Shown here in pieces: positions 1 to 9,423 of a stretch of DNA of 64,000 nt. The stretch lies in NCBI RefSeq assembly GCF_003012795.1, contig NZ_PXYH01000011.1, forward strand, positions 1 to 64,000, in the 5' to 3' direction. Source of the DNA: Zobellella taiwanensis (GTDB lineage Bacteria; Pseudomonadota; Gammaproteobacteria; Enterobacterales; Aeromonadaceae). Below the pieces are notes generated by a model. That model saw only the letters and a program-made list of their open reading frames with translations, was not told the DNA's origin and ran no database searches. Position 1 is the first letter of the stretch; each line of letters begins with the position of its first letter. Position numbers and translations under genes: made by a program.

Positions 1-125
1 GCGAAGGTCAAAACCGGCATCACTGTCCCCGAGTTCGGGGTAAGTTAATGGCATGAGCCGTATACGTGGCCCGTATGTACGGTTCTGTGAGAGGGATGAG
101 GCGGTAACGCCTCACCCTACTCGAT
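1..125 (+). mobile_element. Group II intron, 3' end (domains V and VI)
   Basis: The catalytic core of a group II intron can be folded by eye. Domain V is 55-85: GAGCCGTA (55-62) pairs with TACGGTTC (78-85), a two-base bulge TG (76-77) follows, and an upper stem TACG/CGTA closes a TGGCC loop (67-71). The AGC catalytic triad sits at 56-58. Domain VI (90-121) is a stem with GTAA loop (104-107) and leaves A119 unpaired, seven bases from the expected 3' splice site after 125, which is the usual branch-point position. The intron-encoded reverse transcriptase and the rest of the intron lie left of the window. The five-base domain V loop is not the common GNRA tetraloop. Confidence 0.85.
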
Positions 126-148
126 ATTTATGGCAGGGATTTGGGAAT

Positions 149-192
149 GGGGATTAGGGACTGGCGGTTTTAGTCCCGAGTCCCCAATCCCC
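149..192. repeat. Imperfect inverted repeat upstream of tcdA
   Basis: Positions 149-162 (GGGGATTAGGGACT) pair with 179-192 (AGTCCCCAATCCCC) with one mismatch, and several shorter GGGA/TCCC direct repeats surround the arms. It lies between the group II intron end and the tcdA promoter. There is no T-run, so a terminator is not supported. Its role is unknown. Confidence 0.5.
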
Positions 193-209
193 AGTCCCGG
201 TGACTTTGA

Positions 210-215
210 TATAAT
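210..215 (+). promoter_or_regulatory. Probable -10 element of the tcdA promoter
   Basis: A perfect TATAAT lies 27 bases before the tcdA start. No convincing -35 hexamer is visible at the usual distance, so the call rests on the -10 alone. A ribosome binding site GGGGAG (231-236) precedes the ATG. Confidence 0.5.
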
Positions 216-242
216 GCCCCGCTCAAGCGAGGGGAGTGAATA

Positions 243-1031
243 ATGAGTTTTGACGAGCGTTTCGGGGGCATTGCCCGCCTCTATGGTGCCCGGGCCCTGG
301 CCCGGTTTGCGGAGGCCCGTGTGTGCGTAATCGGCATTGGCGGCGTGGGCAGCTGGGCGGCGGAAGCCCTGGCGCGCTCCGGCATTGGGGCCATTACCCT
401 GATCGACATGGACGATATCTGCATTACCAATACCAACCGGCAGATCCATGCCCTGCAAAACCAGATTGGCGCGGAAAAGACCCGGGCCATGGCCGAACGC
501 ATTGCGCTTATCAACCCGGACTGCCGAGTCACGGTAGTGGACGATTTTATCAGTGCCGACAACCTCACCGAGCATCTGCTGGCAGGCTTTGATTACGTGG
601 TGGATGCCATCGACTCGGTGCGGGCCAAGGCGGCGCTGATCGCCTTTTGCAAGCGCAACAAGATCTCGGTGATCACCGCCGGCGGTGCCGGTGGCCAGAT
701 TGATCCTTCCCAGATCCAGTTAAAGGATCTCAGCAAGACCATTCAGGATCCTTTGGCGGCCAAGGTGCGCGGTGAGCTGCGCCGCTTCTACAACTTCAGC
801 AAGAATCCCAAGCGCAAGTTTGGCGTGGACTGTGTGTTTTCCACCGAGCAGCCCCGTTATCCGGACGGCGAGGGCGGCATCTGCAGCGCCAAGCAGGAAT
901 CGGACGGCACCATGAAAATGGACTGTGCCTCCGGCTTTGGTGCTGTTACTCATATCACCGCTACCTTTGGCTTCTTTATGGTCAGCCGGGTGCTTTCCCG
1001 GCTTGCTACTCAGGCTGACAGCCAGAAGTAA
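243..1031 (+). CDS. tcdA: tRNA threonylcarbamoyladenosine dehydratase TcdA (CsdL)
   Basis: The 262-residue product is a ThiF/E1-like ATP-dependent enzyme that cyclises t6A37 of ANN-decoding tRNAs to ct6A. The nucleotide-binding glycine loop GIGGVGSWAAEAL is near residues 31-43, followed by the DMDDI and TNRQ motifs of the ThiF fold. The length fits the family (about 268). GGGGAG upstream supports the ATG at 243. It converges on csdA-csdE, the cysteine desulfurase pair with which TcdA (CsdL) functionally interacts in E. coli, so the association is preserved although the strands are opposed. Confidence 0.95.
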   Translation: MSFDERFGGIARLYGARALARFAEARVCVIGIGGVGSWAAEALARSGIGAITLIDMDDICITNTNRQIHALQNQIGAEKTRAMAERIALINPDCRVTVVDDFISADNLTEHLLAGFDYVVDAIDSVRAKAALIAFCKRNKISVITAGGAGGQIDPSQIQLKDLSKTIQDPLAAKVRGELRRFYNFSKNPKRKFGVDCVFSTEQPRYPDGEGGICSAKQESDGTMKMDCASGFGAVTHITATFGFFMVSRVLSRLATQADSQK

Positions 1032-1111
1032 CCGAGAGAGCATCGCCCCGCGAAGCATCAGTGCGGTTGCACTCCGCCGACACGCTTCAAGCCCATCCCT
1101 GGGTCGCTCGG

Positions 1112-1133
1112 CAAATGCCATCCATGGCATTTG
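1112..1133. repeat. REP-like palindrome in the tcdA-csdE intergenic region
   Basis: CAAATGCCA (1112-1120) and TGGCATTTG (1125-1133) are perfect complements around TCCA. They sit inside a 190-base gene-free stretch (1032-1219) that also contains the short dyad AGTGCGGTTGCACT near 1059. There is no T-run, so this looks like an intergenic palindromic repeat, not a classical terminator. Copy number elsewhere cannot be seen. Confidence 0.5.
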
Positions 1134-1219
1134 ACGGTCGGCTACGGCAATCCCCACTGCTGCTTCGGGTAGCATCGGAGTTGCACGGTACAGCGAACAA
1201 CAAGCGCGTTGCGGCTGGC

Positions 1220-1642
1220 TCAGGTTTTGGCGTTGGCTTTGATAGCCGAAACTACGGCCCGCAGGCCGTTACCCCGGGACGGGCTCAGGTGGTTGAGCAG
1301 CTGTAACTCCTCAAAATAAGCGTCGATATTAAAGGCGGTGATGTCGGCGGCGGTCTTGTTGCTGAGCGCCGCCAGCACCACCGCCATCAGCCCCTTGACG
1401 ATGCGGGCGTCGGAGTCGCAGTGAAACTGCCAGCGGCCATCCTGGCCGCATTCGCCTATCAGCCATGCCTGGCTTTCACAGCCGTGAATGGCGTTGGCAT
1501 CCACTCTGTGTTCGTCTGCCAGAGGCGGGAGCTGTTTAGCCAGTAAAATCAATTGCTTGTAGCGGGCTTCCCAGCCCTGGGCGGCGGCGAACTGGTCGCG
1601 AATTTCGGTGTCGGTGATCTCGGTGCCAAAAGGGTGGGTCAT
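1220..1642 (-). CDS. csdE: Cysteine desulfuration protein CsdE (sulfur acceptor)
   Basis: The 140-residue SufE/CsdE-family protein accepts persulfide sulfur from the desulfurase CsdA. The conserved cysteine that receives the sulfur lies in the motif HGCESQAW (Cys55). Other family marks are the QGWEARYKQLI segment near residue 22 and the SRGNG segment near 122. Its ATG overlaps the csdA stop by one base (TAATG), showing translational coupling in a csdA-csdE operon. An open frame continues further upstream, but it lies over csdA and is a shadow. Placement beside CsdA and TcdA favours CsdE over SufE. Confidence 0.92.
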   Translation of the reverse strand: MTHPFGTEITDTEIRDQFAAAQGWEARYKQLILLAKQLPPLADEHRVDANAIHGCESQAWLIGECGQDGRWQFHCDSDARIVKGLMAVVLAALSNKTAADITAFNIDAYFEELQLLNHLSPSRGNGLRAVVSAIKANAKT

Positions 1643-2856
1643 TACAGCAGCTCCCGGGCCTTGTCGATGCCGGCCAGCAGGGCGGCGACATCGTCGTCGG
1701 TGTTGTAAAAGGCGAGGGAGGCGCGCACCGTGCCATTTTTCAGCCCCAATGCCTGCATCAGCGGCATGGCACAGTGGTGGCCGGTACGCACCGCAATGCC
1801 CTGCATATCGAGCAGGGTGGCCAGATCCTGGGGGTGAACGCTGTTCATCACGAACGACACGGCGCCGGCTTGGGGCCGGCCGATCACGCGAATATCGGCC
1901 ATGGCGCTTAGCCCGTCCACCAGCTGGCGCAGCAGGATGTCTTCGTAGCGCATCAGGGCGGCCCTGTCCTGCGCGGCCAGGTAATCCACCGCCGCGCCCA
2001 GGGCGATGGCGCCGGCGATATTGGGGGTGCCCGCCTCGAATTTGAACGGCGGTGCGGCAAAGGTGGTGTGTGTAAAACTCACGGTCTCGATCATCTCGCC
2101 GCCGGTCTGCCAGGGCGGCATCTTCTCCAGCCATTCGCTTTTGCCATAGAGCACGCCGATGCCGGTGGGGGCGAACATCTTGTGGCCGGAAAAGGCATAA
2201 AAGTCACAGTCCAGTGCCTGCATATCCACCGGAAAATGTCCCACAGCCTGAGCGCCGTCAATCATGGTCACCGCACCCACGGTTTTCGCCATGGCAATCA
2301 ACTCGGCTACCGGATTGACCTGCCCCAGCGCATTGGACACATGGCCCACGGCCAGCAGTTTGGTGCGCTTATTTATCAGCCGTTCGGCGGCGGCCAGATC
2401 CAGCCCGGCGCTGTCGGTGAGGGGAATTACCTTCAGCACGGCGCCGGTGGCCGCCGCCGCCTGCTGCCAGGGCACGATATTGGCGTGATGTTCCAGGGTG
2501 CTGAGCAGGATCTCGTCCCCGGGTTGGAGGAAGTGCCGGCCGAGGCTGAAGGCCACCAGGTTGATGGCCTCGGTGGTGCCCCGGGTCCAGATGATTTCCC
2601 GGGCCGAGGGGGCGTGGATAAAGCGCGCCACCTTTTCCCGCGCCTGCTCGAAGGCCCGGGTGGCCTGGCCGCTCAGGGCGTGGGAGGCCCGGTGCACGTT
2701 GGCGTTGGTATCCCGGTAGTAATGGTTGAGCGCATCCAGCACCAGCTGCGGTTTCTGGGTGGTGGCGGCGTTGTCCAGGTACACCAGGGGGTGGCCGTTG
2801 ACGATTTGGGCCAGGGTGGGAAAGTCGCGTCTGAGTGCCTTGATGTCGGTCGCCAT
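1642..2856 (-). CDS. csdA: Cysteine desulfurase CsdA (SufS-like, class V aminotransferase)
   Basis: The 404-residue PLP enzyme removes sulfur from cysteine as an enzyme persulfide and passes it to CsdE. The PLP-lysine motif SGHKMFAPTGIG is near residue 223, and the active-site cysteine lies in RTGHHCAMP near residue 361. The length matches E. coli CsdA (401). The start MATDIKAL was chosen by alignment with the family; an in-frame upstream ATG at about 2892 is possible but would add a non-family leader. No strong ribosome binding site is seen for either start. It is transcribed divergently from rep. CsdA and SufS cannot be separated by sequence alone; the neighbours decide. Confidence 0.93.
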   Translation of the reverse strand: MATDIKALRRDFPTLAQIVNGHPLVYLDNAATTQKPQLVLDALNHYYRDTNANVHRASHALSGQATRAFEQAREKVARFIHAPSAREIIWTRGTTEAINLVAFSLGRHFLQPGDEILLSTLEHHANIVPWQQAAAATGAVLKVIPLTDSAGLDLAAAERLINKRTKLLAVGHVSNALGQVNPVAELIAMAKTVGAVTMIDGAQAVGHFPVDMQALDCDFYAFSGHKMFAPTGIGVLYGKSEWLEKMPPWQTGGEMIETVSFTHTTFAAPPFKFEAGTPNIAGAIALGAAVDYLAAQDRAALMRYEDILLRQLVDGLSAMADIRVIGRPQAGAVSFVMNSVHPQDLATLLDMQGIAVRTGHHCAMPLMQALGLKNGTVRASLAFYNTDDDVAALLAGIDKARELL

Positions 2857-2981
2857 GATATTGCCGGGAAAAGGAAAAACTGAGCGGATCATGAGCCAAA
2901 GCCGGGCCCATGACAAGGCGGCTTCACCCGAAGGCGGTCTGCCGTTAAAATGACCGGCCGTTCAACGCCCCAGGAGCCCCG

Positions 2982-4997
2982 ATGAAACTCAACCCCGCCC
3001 AGGATGAAGCCGTTCGCTACATTGCCGGACCCTGCCTGGTGCTGGCCGGCGCCGGCTCCGGCAAGACCCGGGTGATCACCAATAAGATCGCCTACCTGGT
3101 GCGCCAGTGCGACTACAAGGCACGCCATATTGCCGCCGTGACCTTTACCAATAAGGCGGCGCGGGAAATGAAGGAGCGGGTGGCGCAGACCCTGGGCAAG
3201 CACGAGGCCCGGGGGCTGATGGTGTCCACCTTCCACACCCTGGGGCTAGAGATCATTCGCCGTGAGCACAAGACCCTGGGGCTGAAATCCGGTTTCTCCC
3301 TGTTTGACGATCAGGATCAACTGGCGCTGATCAAGGAATTGACCGAGAAGGAGCTGGAAGGCGACAAGGACAAAATTTCCCGGCTACTGTCCACCATCTC
3401 CAACTGGAAGAACGATCTGGTGCTGCCACCCCGCGCCGCCCGGCTGGCCACGGATCCCGAAACCGTACTGTTTGCCCAATGCTACGAGCGCTATCAGCGG
3501 CAGATGAAGGCCTACAACGCCCTGGATTTTGACGATCTGATCCTGATGCCCACCCTGCTGCTCAAGACCAACGCCGAGGTGCGCGCTTACTGGCAGAACA
3601 AGATCCGCTACCTGCTGGTGGACGAATACCAGGACACCAACACCAGCCAGTACGAGCTAGTGAAGCTCATCGCCGGCGAGCGCGCCCGCTTTACCGTGGT
3701 GGGCGATGATGACCAGTCCATCTATTCCTGGCGCGGCGCCCGGCCCCAGAACCTGGTGCTGCTGAAGGAAGACTACCCCAGCCTGAAAGTCATCAAGCTG
3801 CAGCAGAACTACCGCTCCCGGGGGCGCATTCTGCAGTGCGCCAACATTCTGATTGCCAACAACCCCCATGTGTTCGAGAAACAGCTGTTCTCGGAGATGG
3901 ACTACGAAGCGCCGGTGCGGGTGCTGTTCGCCAAAAGCGAAGAGCATGAGGCGGAGCGGGTGGTGGCCGAGATCATGGGCCACAAGTTCATGAACGCCAG
4001 CAAGTTCGGCGACTACGCCATCCTCTACCGGGGCAATCATCAGTCCCGGCTGCTGGAAAAGGCGCTGATGACCAACCGCATTCCCTACAAGATCAGCGGC
4101 GGCACCTCCTTTTTCTCCCGCACCGAGATCAAGGACATCATGGCCTACCTGCGGCTGTTGGTGAACCCGGATGACGACAACGCCTTTCTGCGGGTGGTGA
4201 ACACGCCCCGGCGGGAAATCGGGCCCACCACCCTGGAAAAGCTGGGCACCTATGCCAACAACCGGGGCAAAAGCCTGTTTGCCGCCAGCTTTGAGCTGGG
4301 GCTGGAGCAAACGCTCAGCGGCCGGGGGCTGGTGGCGGTGCGGGCCTTTAGCGACTGGCTGGTGCGGCTGGGGGATGAAGCCGCCCGGGGCAACGCGGTG
4401 GAAGCGGTGCGCGACATGATCAAGGACATTCACTACGAGGAATGGCTGTATGAAACCTCACCCAGCCCGCGGGCGGCGGAGATGCGCATGCAGAACGTGT
4501 CCACCCTGTTCAAGTGGGTCAGCCAGATGCTGGAAGGCTCGGATCTGGAAGAGGCCATGACCCTGCCGCAAGTGGTGACCCGCCTGACCCTGCGGGACAT
4601 GATGGAGCGGGGCGAAGAGGAAGACGACGGTGAACAGGTACAGCTGATGACCCTGCACGCCTCCAAGGGCCTGGAGTTTCCCTTTGTGTTTATGGTGGGC
4701 ATGGAAGAAGGCCTGCTGCCCCACCAGAGCAGCATCGACGAAGACAACATCGAGGAAGAGCGGCGACTGGCCTACGTGGGCATTACCCGGGCCCAGCAGG
4801 CACTGACCTTTACCCTGTGCCGGGAGCGGCGGCAATACGGTGAAACCATTCGTCCCGAGCCCAGCCGCTTCCTGCTCGAGCTGCCCCAGCAGGATCTGGA
4901 CTGGGAGCACAACCGCAAACCGCCGAGTGAAGGGGAGCGCATGCAAAAGGGCCAGGCCGGGGTGGCCAGCCTGAGGGCCATGTTCGACAAAAAATAG
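2982..4997 (+). CDS. rep: ATP-dependent DNA helicase Rep
   Basis: The 671-residue superfamily 1A 3'-5' helicase unwinds DNA ahead of the replication fork and removes bound proteins. Visible motifs are Walker A GAGSGKT (residues 23-29), motif Ia [13 protein letters not shown], motif [10 protein letters not shown] (about 215), motif [18 protein letters not shown], motif IV LQQNYRS, and motif [10 protein letters not shown]. The length equals E. coli Rep (673), and many stretches are near-identical from memory, such as [10 protein letters not shown]. It stands alone, divergent from csdA. UvrD is less likely because UvrD is longer and has a different C-terminus. Confidence 0.96.
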   Translation: MKLNPAQDEAVRYIAGPCLVLAGAGSGKTRVITNKIAYLVRQCDYKARHIAAVTFTNKAAREMKERVAQTLGKHEARGLMVSTFHTLGLEIIRREHKTLGLKSGFSLFDDQDQLALIKELTEKELEGDKDKISRLLSTISNWKNDLVLPPRAARLATDPETVLFAQCYERYQRQMKAYNALDFDDLILMPTLLLKTNAEVRAYWQNKIRYLLVDEYQDTNTSQYELVKLIAGERARFTVVGDDDQSIYSWRGARPQNLVLLKEDYPSLKVIKLQQNYRSRGRILQCANILIANNPHVFEKQLFSEMDYEAPVRVLFAKSEEHEAERVVAEIMGHKFMNASKFGDYAILYRGNHQSRLLEKALMTNRIPYKISGGTSFFSRTEIKDIMAYLRLLVNPDDDNAFLRVVNTPRREIGPTTLEKLGTYANNRGKSLFAASFELGLEQTLSGRGLVAVRAFSDWLVRLGDEAARGNAVEAVRDMIKDIHYEEWLYETSPSPRAAEMRMQNVSTLFKWVSQMLEGSDLEEAMTLPQVVTRLTLRDMMERGEEEDDGEQVQLMTLHASKGLEFPFVFMVGMEEGLLPHQSSIDEDNIEEERRLAYVGITRAQQALTFTLCRERRQYGETIRPEPSRFLLELPQQDLDWEHNRKPPSEGERMQKGQAGVASLRAMFDKK

Positions 4998-5149
4998 CGG
5001 TCAGCGGTAAGTAACACCACAGATGTTTTCGGGGAGCGAATCTTGGGTGGGGGCTCGGGTTTTGCTTGCCGGCCCTTTGCCAGCAGATAAGTGATTGCTG
5101 ACCACTCGGGCTGCTATCGCTTATCGCTTACAGCTGCCGTCAAAGCAAT

Positions 5150-5176
5150 AAAAAGCCGCATCGCTGCGGCTTTTTT
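5150..5176. terminator. Bidirectional rho-independent terminator (rep / cytochrome c5)
   Basis: GCCGCA (5155-5160) and TGCGGC (5165-5170) form a stem with a four-base loop, flanked by A5 on the left and T6 on the right. It therefore terminates both the plus-strand rep transcript and the minus-strand cytochrome gene ending at 5196. The rest of 4998-5149 holds nothing recognisable. Confidence 0.85.
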
Positions 5177-5195
5177 ATGGTTACAACGGCCGGGC

Positions 5196-5630
5196 TCAAA
5201 GGGCTTCGAGCATATAGTCGACGGCGTTGGCGATCTCTTCGTCGGAGCAGTTGCCACAGGCGCCGCGGGGCGGCATGGCATTGAAGCCGTTGATGGCATG
5301 GCTCAGCAGGGTGTCGCGGCCCTGGTCGGCACGGGGACCCCAGGCGGCGGCGTCACCCTTGATCGGCGCGCCGGCGGCACCGGTGGCGTGGCAGGCGGAG
5401 CAGGCGGCATTGTAGACGTCTTCACCGCTGCGTGGCGCTGCGGGTTCGCCGCTGTTGCCGGCCGCGGCGGTATCGACGATACCCTCAAGGTCGGCGGCGG
5501 TGTAAACGCTGCCGACCGGCTTGGTGCGCTCGGCAATGGCTTCAGGCGACATATCATTGGCGGCGTAGGCCATACCACTCAGCGAAGCAGCGGCAACACC
5601 GGCAAGCAACAGGTTTCTTAACAGGCTCAC
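5196..5630 (-). CDS. Periplasmic cytochrome c5-type monohaem protein
   Basis: The 144-residue product has a signal peptide (residues 1 to about 23, ending AYA) and a class I cytochrome domain with haem motif CSACH (about residues 81-85). The distal region MPPRGACGNCSDEEI carries the Met ligand and the second Cys pair typical of cytochrome c5. It would be an electron carrier between membrane quinol oxidoreductases and terminal reductases or oxidases. The start is GTG (5628-5630), with GGGAG about seven bases upstream. It is followed by the terminator at 5150-5176. Confidence 0.88.
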   Translation of the reverse strand: MSLLRNLLLAGVAAASLSGMAYAANDMSPEAIAERTKPVGSVYTAADLEGIVDTAAAGNSGEPAAPRSGEDVYNAACSACHATGAAGAPIKGDAAAWGPRADQGRDTLLSHAINGFNAMPPRGACGNCSDEEIANAVDYMLEAL

Positions 5631-5835
5631 CTTTTTATTCTCCCAGTTGGCTTATTTGTTTTCCGTTAAACCCGCCGAGTATACCCCAAGTATTCAGGTC
5701 ATTAAACGTTCCCGCACGGCGGTGGGGCGTCCGGTGGCGGATATTTTGCCGGCGATGCAAGCGGAACCTTTATGTTATTATGACGATTGTCTTGATATAA
5801 AAATGGCTGCGAGCAATCAGGGAGCCCCAACAACA

Positions 5836-6369
5836 ATGAACGACAACCACACGCAACCCATTGGCACCGACGGCAGCGGGGTCATGGATCAAATCGATCG
5901 TATCGTCACCCTCTGGCGCCGGGCTCGTCCTGATCTGGCGTTCGAGAGTACGGAAGTGGTCGGCCGGGTGGTACGGCTGGAATACTTCATCACCCGCCGG
6001 GTCTTGCAGGACCTGGCCCGCTACGACCTCAATGTGGGCGAATTCGATGTACTGGCGGCGCTGCGCCGTCATCCCCCCTATTTCCAGCTTTCACCCAACC
6101 AGCTGCAGGCCATGGTACTGATTTCCTCCGGCGCCCTGACCAACCGCATCAACCGGCTCGAAAGCCGGGGGCTGGTCAGCCGGGCCCAGGCCGATCACGA
6201 CCGGCGCGGCGTTATCGTCACCCTGACCGACGAGGGCTTCCGGGTGGTGGAGGAAGCGGTGAATCACCACCTCGCCGCCGAGGCCGAGCTGGCATCGGCC
6301 CTGTCGGCGGACGAGCAGCGCCAATTCGCCGGCCTGTTGAAAAAAATGCTGCTGGCAGTCGAAGACTGA
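5836..6369 (+). CDS. MarR-family transcriptional regulator
   Basis: The 177-residue protein has the MarR winged-helix core: LTNRINRLESRGLV is the recognition helix (about residues 105-118), and DRRGVIVTLTDEGF is the wing. The N-terminal helix ARPDLAFESTEVVGRV resembles MarR proteins next to transporter or glutathione transferase genes. The start at 5836 gives a family-sized protein; the longer open frame from 5647 runs over the promoter region. A sequence TTGATATAAA near 5792 resembles half of a TTGATATCAA-type MarR operator, which would imply autoregulation (inference). The glutathione transferase 190 bases downstream may be a target. Confidence 0.88.
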   Translation: MNDNHTQPIGTDGSGVMDQIDRIVTLWRRARPDLAFESTEVVGRVVRLEYFITRRVLQDLARYDLNVGEFDVLAALRRHPPYFQLSPNQLQAMVLISSGALTNRINRLESRGLVSRAQADHDRRGVIVTLTDEGFRVVEEAVNHHLAAEAELASALSADEQRQFAGLLKKMLLAVED

Positions 6370-6560
6370 GGCCTGCCTCACTTTTCTGCAACGTGAGCAA
6401 GGATGTCGCGGCCCCGGCGTCGCCATTTCCCGGTTTCCTGCTGATACTTAATCCAGGGCCGGGCTTGAAACGGTGATGCCGCCTCCCGCTGGCAGGCCGG
6501 GCCCAAATCGCTACCAGGCATAGGCTCTGCAGCCGCCGGCTGCTCAAGGAGGTTTTACCC

Positions 6561-7181
6561 ATGAAGTTATATTACAAGCCGGGCGCCTGTTCGCTGGCCC
6601 CGCACATAGTGCTGTCCTGGCTGGGGCTGCCCTATGAGCTGGAACTGGCCGATACCCGGGATCCGGAATTCCTGAAAATCAATTACATGGCGGCGGTCCC
6701 GGTGCTGATGACCGAGGAGATGGGCGCTCTCTATCAGAACAGCGCCATACTGCGCTACCTGTCCCGCCTGCCCGAGGGCGAACATCTGGGGCCGGGCACG
6801 GATCCGGTGCTGCAGTATCAGTGCGACTACTGGCTGAGTTTCCTCAACACCGATGCTTATAGCGCCTTTGTTCCCTATTTTGCGCCGCAGAAATACACCT
6901 CGGATCGCAGCTTTGCCGCCCACGATGCCATCAAGGCCGCCGTGCCCGAGCGGGTCGCCCGTTTCCTGCAACGGATGGACAACCACCTGGCCAGCCGCAC
7001 CTGGTACATGGACGAGCACAAGAGCATAGTGGACGCCTGCGCCTTTCCGCTCGAATACTGGGCGACCCTGGTGCTGCCCGAGGGGCTGGCGCCCTATCCC
7101 CATCTGGCCCGCCATTTCCAGGACATGAAGGAAGATCCCGGCGTGGGCAAGGCTCTCGACGAGGAAGGCCTGCACCTTTAG
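6561..7181 (+). CDS. Glutathione S-transferase, beta-class (GstA-like)
   Basis: The 206-residue protein opens with MKLYYKPGACSLAPH, the beta-class N-terminus in which Cys10 replaces the catalytic Ser/Tyr and can form a mixed disulfide with glutathione. The cis-Pro motif AAVPVL is near residue 51, and QNSAILRYLS is the glutathione-binding SA/SN-type loop. The C-terminal helical domain (from about residue 85) lacks other marks. GGAGG (6551-6555) precedes the ATG. It probably detoxifies electrophiles. It ends tail-to-tail with the EamA gene, overlapping by two bases. Confidence 0.88.
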   Translation: MKLYYKPGACSLAPHIVLSWLGLPYELELADTRDPEFLKINYMAAVPVLMTEEMGALYQNSAILRYLSRLPEGEHLGPGTDPVLQYQCDYWLSFLNTDAYSAFVPYFAPQKYTSDRSFAAHDAIKAAVPERVARFLQRMDNHLASRTWYMDEHKSIVDACAFPLEYWATLVLPEGLAPYPHLARHFQDMKEDPGVGKALDEEGLHL

Positions 7182-8074
7182 CGAGTGACAATCAGCGCCG
7201 TACCGATCACGGTAGCCAGGGCACCGAGCCAGGCACCCGTGGCGGGACGGCGTTTCATCAACAGCCACAGCAGGGGCAGCACCAGCACCGGGCTGACCGA
7301 ACTCAGCATCGCCACCATGCCCACTTCTCCGTAACGCAATGCGAGTAAAATCAACGTCATGCCTACCCCCATCGCCAAAAAGGCGTTGAGCGCCACCATG
7401 CCGAACACCGGCCAGTTGATGGCGCGCAGCGGCCTGGCCACCGCCAGGCCGCACCAGAGCAGGGCCAGGTGGGCAAGAAAGGCGCTGCTCATGCGCACCG
7501 CCGAGGCAGAGACCGGATCGATGTCGCCCATCATCACCGGTTTGACCATGAGCGTGGCCACCGACTGGCACAGGGCCGACAGCAGCCCCAGGCCGATGCC
7601 CGGCCAGGGACTGCCGTTGTCCTGCTCCCAGGCGTGGGTTTCGTTGCCGCGCCTGCCGAAGAAAATGGCGGTCATGACCCCGCCCACCAGCAGCAGGCAA
7701 CCGAGCAGGGCCTGGCCACTGATAATTTCCCCGAACACCAGATAACCGAGCAGGGCCGAAAACAGGGCATGGGTGGCGAACAGGACGCCGGCCCGGCGTG
7801 GTCCCAGCCGGTTCATGGCCGCAAACAGCGCGGTATCGCCGATAAAAATGCCAATCAACCCGGAAATCGCCATGACGCCTACACTGTGGGGGCTCAGGCT
7901 GGCCCAGCCGCCGCCGACCAGGGCCACCGACCACAGCATCAGGCTGACGCAGAACATCCGCCAGCGGGAAAAGGCGAAGGCACCCAGATGGCGGGCGGCA
8001 TTGGCCGACAGCAGGCTGGCCACCGCCCAGCAGGCGGCCGCCGCCAGGGCGAGATAGTCGTAGGAAAAAGGCAT
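7178..8074 (-). CDS. EamA/DMT-family membrane transporter
   Basis: The 298-residue protein has about ten hydrophobic segments in two tandem EamA repeats (roughly residues 5-135 and 155-295). Examples of helices are LALAAAACWAVASLL at the N-terminus and AWLGALATVIGTALIV at the C-terminus. Members export metabolites or amino acids, and the substrate cannot be read from sequence. The start MPFSYDYLAL fits the family; the longer frame to 8131 would need a TTG and adds a non-membrane leader. No strong ribosome binding site is visible. It lies convergent to the glutathione transferase and divergent from sbcD. Confidence 0.82.
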   Translation of the reverse strand: MPFSYDYLALAAAACWAVASLLSANAARHLGAFAFSRWRMFCVSLMLWSVALVGGGWASLSPHSVGVMAISGLIGIFIGDTALFAAMNRLGPRRAGVLFATHALFSALLGYLVFGEIISGQALLGCLLLVGGVMTAIFFGRRGNETHAWEQDNGSPWPGIGLGLLSALCQSVATLMVKPVMMGDIDPVSASAVRMSSAFLAHLALLWCGLAVARPLRAINWPVFGMVALNAFLAMGVGMTLILLALRYGEVGMVAMLSSVSPVLVLPLLWLLMKRRPATGAWLGALATVIGTALIVTR

Positions 8075-8205
8075 TTTGGTGCAAAATATGGGAAGAAAGG
8101 TCCAGTCTAGCAAGTTTTGCGGGGCCGCCAAGGGTATTTGCGTACGGCCTCCTGAGCGGGTTTAATAGCGGCTCAGCCGTTACCACAACCAACGCAAGGG
8201 CCGCC

Positions 8206-9423
8206 ATGCGCATTCTGCACACCTCCGACTGGCACCTGGGCCAGCATTTCATGGGGAAAACCCGCCAGCACGAGCACGCTGCCTTTCTGGACTGGCTGGT
8301 GGCGCAGGCCGAGGTACTTCGGGCCGATGCCATCATCCTGGCCGGCGATGTCTTCGACACCGGCACGCCGCCGAGCTATGCGCGCGAGCTTTATAACCGG
8401 TTTATTGTGGAATTGCAGCGAACCGGTTGTCATCTGGTGGTGCTGGGCGGCAATCATGACTCCGTGGCCATGCTCAACGAGTCCCGCGAACTGCTCGGCT
8501 GCCTGAATGTGTCGGTGATTCCCGGGGTGCAGGACGATCCGCAACGGCAACTGCTGACCCTGCACCGGCGAAACGGCGAGCCCGGCGCCCTGCTGTGTGC
8601 CGTGCCCTTTATCCGCCCCCGGGAAGTGCTCGAAAGCCGGGCCGGACAAAGCGGTGACGATAAGCGCCAGGCCCTGCAACAGGCGATTGCCGACCACTAC
8701 CGGACCCTGTTCGAGCTGGCCGAAGAACAGCGCGGGCAACGGGACGCCGTTGTGCCCATTATTGCCACCGGCCACCTCGCCACGGTCGGAGCCGGCAGCA
8801 GCGACTCGGTGCGGGAGATCTACATCGGCACCCTGGAGGCGTTTCCCGCCAGCGCCTTTCCGCCCGCCGATTATATCGCCCTGGGGCATATCCACCGGCC
8901 CCAGAAAGTGGCCGGGCTGGAGCACATTCGCTACTGTGGCTCGCCCATTCCCCTTAGTTTTGATGAAGTTGGCCAGCAAAAGACGGTGCTGTTGGCGGAG
9001 TTTGCCGGGGGGGCGCTGCAAGGGGTAACGCCGCTGCCGGTGCCCTGTTTCCAGCCGCTGGCGCGGGTCAGCGGCAGCTTGGAGGAACTTGGGGCCAACA
9101 TGGAGGAGGTTGCTGCCAACGGCAGTGAAAAGCGACCTGTCTGGCTGGAGGTGACGGTACTGGATGACGACTATCTGAGCGATCTGCAGCCCAGGGTACA
9201 GGCCCTGGCCGAAGGGCTGGCGGTGGAAATCCTGCTGGTGCGTCGTGGGCGGCGGGAGCAGGCCACGAGCCTGGCGGCCGAGCAGCGCGAAACCCTGAGC
9301 GAGCTGACGCCGGAGCAGGTGTTTGCGCGGCGGCTGGGACTGGAGGCGCTGGCGGAGGCGGATCTGGCCGCGCTGAACGGATTGCACGACCAGGTGCTGG
9401 CGGATCTGAGGGAACAGGCATGA
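8206..9423 (+). CDS. sbcD: Exonuclease subunit SbcD (Mre11-type nuclease)
   Basis: The 405-residue protein is the nuclease subunit of SbcCD, which cleaves DNA hairpins and protein-blocked ends. Calcineurin-like phosphoesterase motifs are in order: HTSDWHLGQ (residues 5-13), AGDVFDTG (about 46), GGNHDS (about 85), then a GHLATVG segment near 190 and GHIHRPQ (about 228). The C-terminal part is the Mre11 capping domain. It overlaps sbcC by four bases (ATGA), so the two are co-translated. Confidence 0.96.
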   Translation: MRILHTSDWHLGQHFMGKTRQHEHAAFLDWLVAQAEVLRADAIILAGDVFDTGTPPSYARELYNRFIVELQRTGCHLVVLGGNHDSVAMLNESRELLGCLNVSVIPGVQDDPQRQLLTLHRRNGEPGALLCAVPFIRPREVLESRAGQSGDDKRQALQQAIADHYRTLFELAEEQRGQRDAVVPIIATGHLATVGAGSSDSVREIYIGTLEAFPASAFPPADYIALGHIHRPQKVAGLEHIRYCGSPIPLSFDEVGQQKTVLLAEFAGGALQGVTPLPVPCFQPLARVSGSLEELGANMEEVAANGSEKRPVWLEVTVLDDDYLSDLQPRVQALAEGLAVEILLVRRGRREQATSLAAEQRETLSELTPEQVFARRLGLEALAEADLAALNGLHDQVLADLREQA

